From assembly GCA_947381415.1 (NCBI GenBank), contig CANCVB010000002.1:62001-126000 (forward strand): a stretch of 64,000 nucleotides of DNA, read 5' to 3'. Under the pieces are notes generated by a model. That model was not told the origin of the DNA. It saw only the letters and a program-made list of their open reading frames with translations, and did no database searches. Positions 62,490 to 64,000 of this stretch are shown here, one piece after another. Position 1 is the first letter of the stretch; each line of letters opens with the position of its first letter. The position numbers were made by a program, and so were the translations under genes. The DNA comes from Burkholderiales bacterium (lineage in GTDB: Bacteria; Pseudomonadota; Gammaproteobacteria; Burkholderiales; Burkholderiaceae_C).

Positions 62490-64000
62490 TTAAGCGAGTG
62501 CATAGCCTTTGGCCACAGCTTGCACCACACGCCCATTCAATGCATCTCCACGGCCAACCAAATAGGCATCGGGTCTGAGCAAGGCCCATCGGGTATGTAC
62601 ATCCCCACAAGCTTGTGGCAACAGTTGACCTACATCTGTCACATGTTCAATGGCTTGAAACTGCTGCGCTTTTCGCAGCACCTGCACCACCCGTACGCCG
62701 CTGCTTGCACTGAGTTCTTGCAGTTGTTTGCACTCACGCGATGACAACACACCGAAAACCAACAGCAGCAAATTGCTCTGTACCCACACCAGCAAATCAC
62801 CCAGGCAACCAGAATGCGTCGCGGTGAATTGAAAGCCCGTGTTTTGCACCAAAAAACCGCCCTCAGCTTGGCATGCAGAGGGGAACTTGTAGCGGTTCGC
62901 CTCTGCCATGCGACCCGTGTTGATGAGTGGCCTGGCAAACCCATGGCGTTTGGCCAAACCAATGGTGGCTCGCCGAAACAGCCGCTCTATACCCTCGGGT
63001 GCACGCAAATAGCGTGCGGTGCGGTTGGTGACTTGCACATTGCGTTGTGCGGCTTGCAAGCGTTCTTGGTTGTAACTGTCGAGCAATACCGCCGGGGCTT
63101 GTTGGCGCATCACTGCTGCAAGTTTCCATGCCATATTGTCGGCATCCGCAATGCCAGTGTTGCCACCTCTGGCGCCAAAGGGGCTGACCACTTTGGCGGT
63201 GTCACCCAAGAAGAACACATGACCGTGGCGCAGGTTGTGCAGGCATTGCGATTTGTAGGCGTAAGGCCCTACCCAGACCAGTTCACAAGCCACATCAGGA
63301 CCAAACTGCTTGCGCAAGCGTTCGCGCACCACATCGTCACGACTGACGTAGGCGGGGTCTGCATCGGGCGCCATCTGGTAGTCGATGCGCCACACATCAT
63401 CACCCATCAGGTGTTGCCACACCGCACGGTTGTCATTGAAAGGCGCTTCAATCCAAGTGTGGCGCTCTGTGGGTGGTGTGTCTTTGAAACGAACATCGGC
63501 AATGCACCAACGGTCATCGCCGCGTTTGCTGTCCATGCTTGCACCCACCCATGTATGAAAAGGTGTGTGAGAGCCACTGGCATCCATCACATGGTCGGCG
63601 GTGAGGTTGTAGTCACCTTGGGGTGTGCTGACTGTCAGCGCAGCATGCGCTGAGTTTTGCTCAAAAGCGATAACCTTGGAGGACCAACGGATGTCGATCG
63701 ACGCCCCTTGTTGGTTCAGTTCGTGGATGCGCTCCACCAAATACATCTCGATATAAAACTGCTGGATATTGATGAAAGGAGGTTGTTGGCTAAAGGAAAA
63801 CTGACTTTTTTCACGCAAGTCAAACGAAAACACCTCGTCATGGCCGGCAAAGGTTCGACCAATCTGCCATGCAACGCCTTTGTCAGCAATGCGCTCGTAA
63901 ATGCCTAGGCGTTGAAAAATTTCCAATGACTGTTGGGTATAGCAAATGCCTCTGGAGGATGCGCCTTTGACACCGACGGTGTTGTCTTCATCCAATAGAA
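62490..64000 (-). CDS. FAD-dependent aromatic monooxygenase (MhpA-like), 5' part outside window
   Basis: This flavoprotein hydroxylase of the PHBH/MhpA superfamily has more than 500 residues. The reading frame is open to the window edge, so the N-terminal GxGxxG region and start codon lie beyond nt 64000. Visible motifs are the segment after the second strand (GVKGASSRGICYTQ), the DG-type AADHVMDASGSHTPF region and the second FAD motif FFLGDTAKVVSPFGARGGNTGIADADNMAWKL. Substrates are usually phenolic acids. Its C-terminal thioredoxin-like domain is present in the last 150 residues. Confidence 0.88.
   Translation of the reverse strand, partial: LLDEDNTVGVKGASSRGICYTQQSLEIFQRLGIYERIADKGVAWQIGRTFAGHDEVFSFDLREKSQFSFSQQPPFINIQQFYIEMYLVERIHELNQQGASIDIRWSSKVIAFEQNSAHAALTVSTPQGDYNLTADHVMDASGSHTPFHTWVGASMDSKRGDDRWCIADVRFKDTPPTERHTWIEAPFNDNRAVWQHLMGDDVWRIDYQMAPDADPAYVSRDDVVRERLRKQFGPDVACELVWVGPYAYKSQCLHNLRHGHVFFLGDTAKVVSPFGARGGNTGIADADNMAWKLAAVMRQQAPAVLLDSYNQERLQAAQRNVQVTNRTARYLRAPEGIERLFRRATIGLAKRHGFARPLINTGRMAEANRYKFPSACQAEGGFLVQNTGFQFTATHSGCLGDLLVWVQSNLLLLVFGVLSSRECKQLQELSASSGVRVVQVLRKAQQFQAIEHVTDVGQLLPQACGDVHTRWALLRPDAYLVGRGDALNGRVVQAVAKGYALA

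Noticed and set aside
62814-63653. 279-aa plus-strand frame inside the MhpA-like hydroxylase gene
   Set aside because: It is a shadow of the minus-strand flavoprotein, which carries the FAD motifs.

Overview
The window reads as the chromosome of a betaproteobacterium of the order Burkholderiales, most likely a Comamonadaceae member of the Limnohabitans / Rhodoferax / Curvibacter kind. This is a judgement from protein resemblance and gene order, not from a database search. Coding density is very high. Many genes overlap head-to-tail by 4 nt (ATGA) and several convergent genes overlap at their 3' ends. I see no prophage, transposase, integrase or CRISPR array.

Layout. 1-3900: end of a System I cytochrome c maturation operon (ccmF partial, ccmG, ccmH, ccmI). 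3.9-10.7 kb, minus strand: a LuxR-type response regulator, trpS, an M50 protease, a YciO-type protein, a PHP phosphoesterase, recJ and an unknown recJ-coupled gene. 10.7-21.0 kb, plus strand: a lipoprotein-release permease and ATPase (lolC/lolF-like, lolD), tatD, a spermidine-synthase-like protein, TctB and TctA without an adjacent TctC, a DUF3422 membrane protein, a gamma-glutamyltransferase, a DMT exporter and an atypical SDR. 21.0-24.5 kb, minus strand: a hybrid histidine kinase behind a small exported molybdopterin-domain-like protein, an AT-rich intergenic spacer, and a second DMT transporter. 24.6-31.7 kb: quinone oxidoreductase, a small membrane protein, the ribF-ileS-lspA operon, an HNH protein and purN. 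31.8-34.1 kb: a pair of acyl-CoA dehydrogenases resembling PimC/PimD. 34.1-35.7 kb: a likely accessory insert holding a decayed ORF and a membrane acyltransferase. 35.7-40.2 kb: DUF1653, an RsmB-like methyltransferase, a desaturase and a GMC oxidoreductase. 40.2-41.1 kb: two small exported proteins separated and flanked by strong inverted repeats. 41.1-50.1 kb: rpmB-rpmG, trxB, ftsK-lolA-rarA, a CDP-6-deoxy-glucoseen-reductase-like flavoprotein, an epimerase-like protein and an Old Yellow Enzyme. 50.2-52.4 kb: a large lipoprotein of unknown function. 52.4-54.2 kb: tRNA-Leu(CAA), cysM, a NUDIX hydrolase and a TusA-family protein. 54.2-60.2 kb, minus strand: valS followed by a basic-amino-acid ABC importer. 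60.3-64 kb: a tandem glycine riboswitch ahead of a DadA-type D-amino-acid/glycine dehydrogenase, a FrnE-like DsbA-family protein, and the start-truncated copy of an FAD aromatic hydroxylase.

Most of the window is housekeeping: translation, envelope biogenesis, cofactor and nucleotide metabolism. The parts I find least explained are four. First, the kinase and molybdopterin-like-protein pair with its AT-rich leader. Second, the glycine riboswitch assigned to a single DadA-like oxidase. Third, the inverted-repeat cluster around 40.2-40.6 kb. Fourth, the 34.1-35.7 kb insert. No clearly new multi-gene defence or mobile system is visible.
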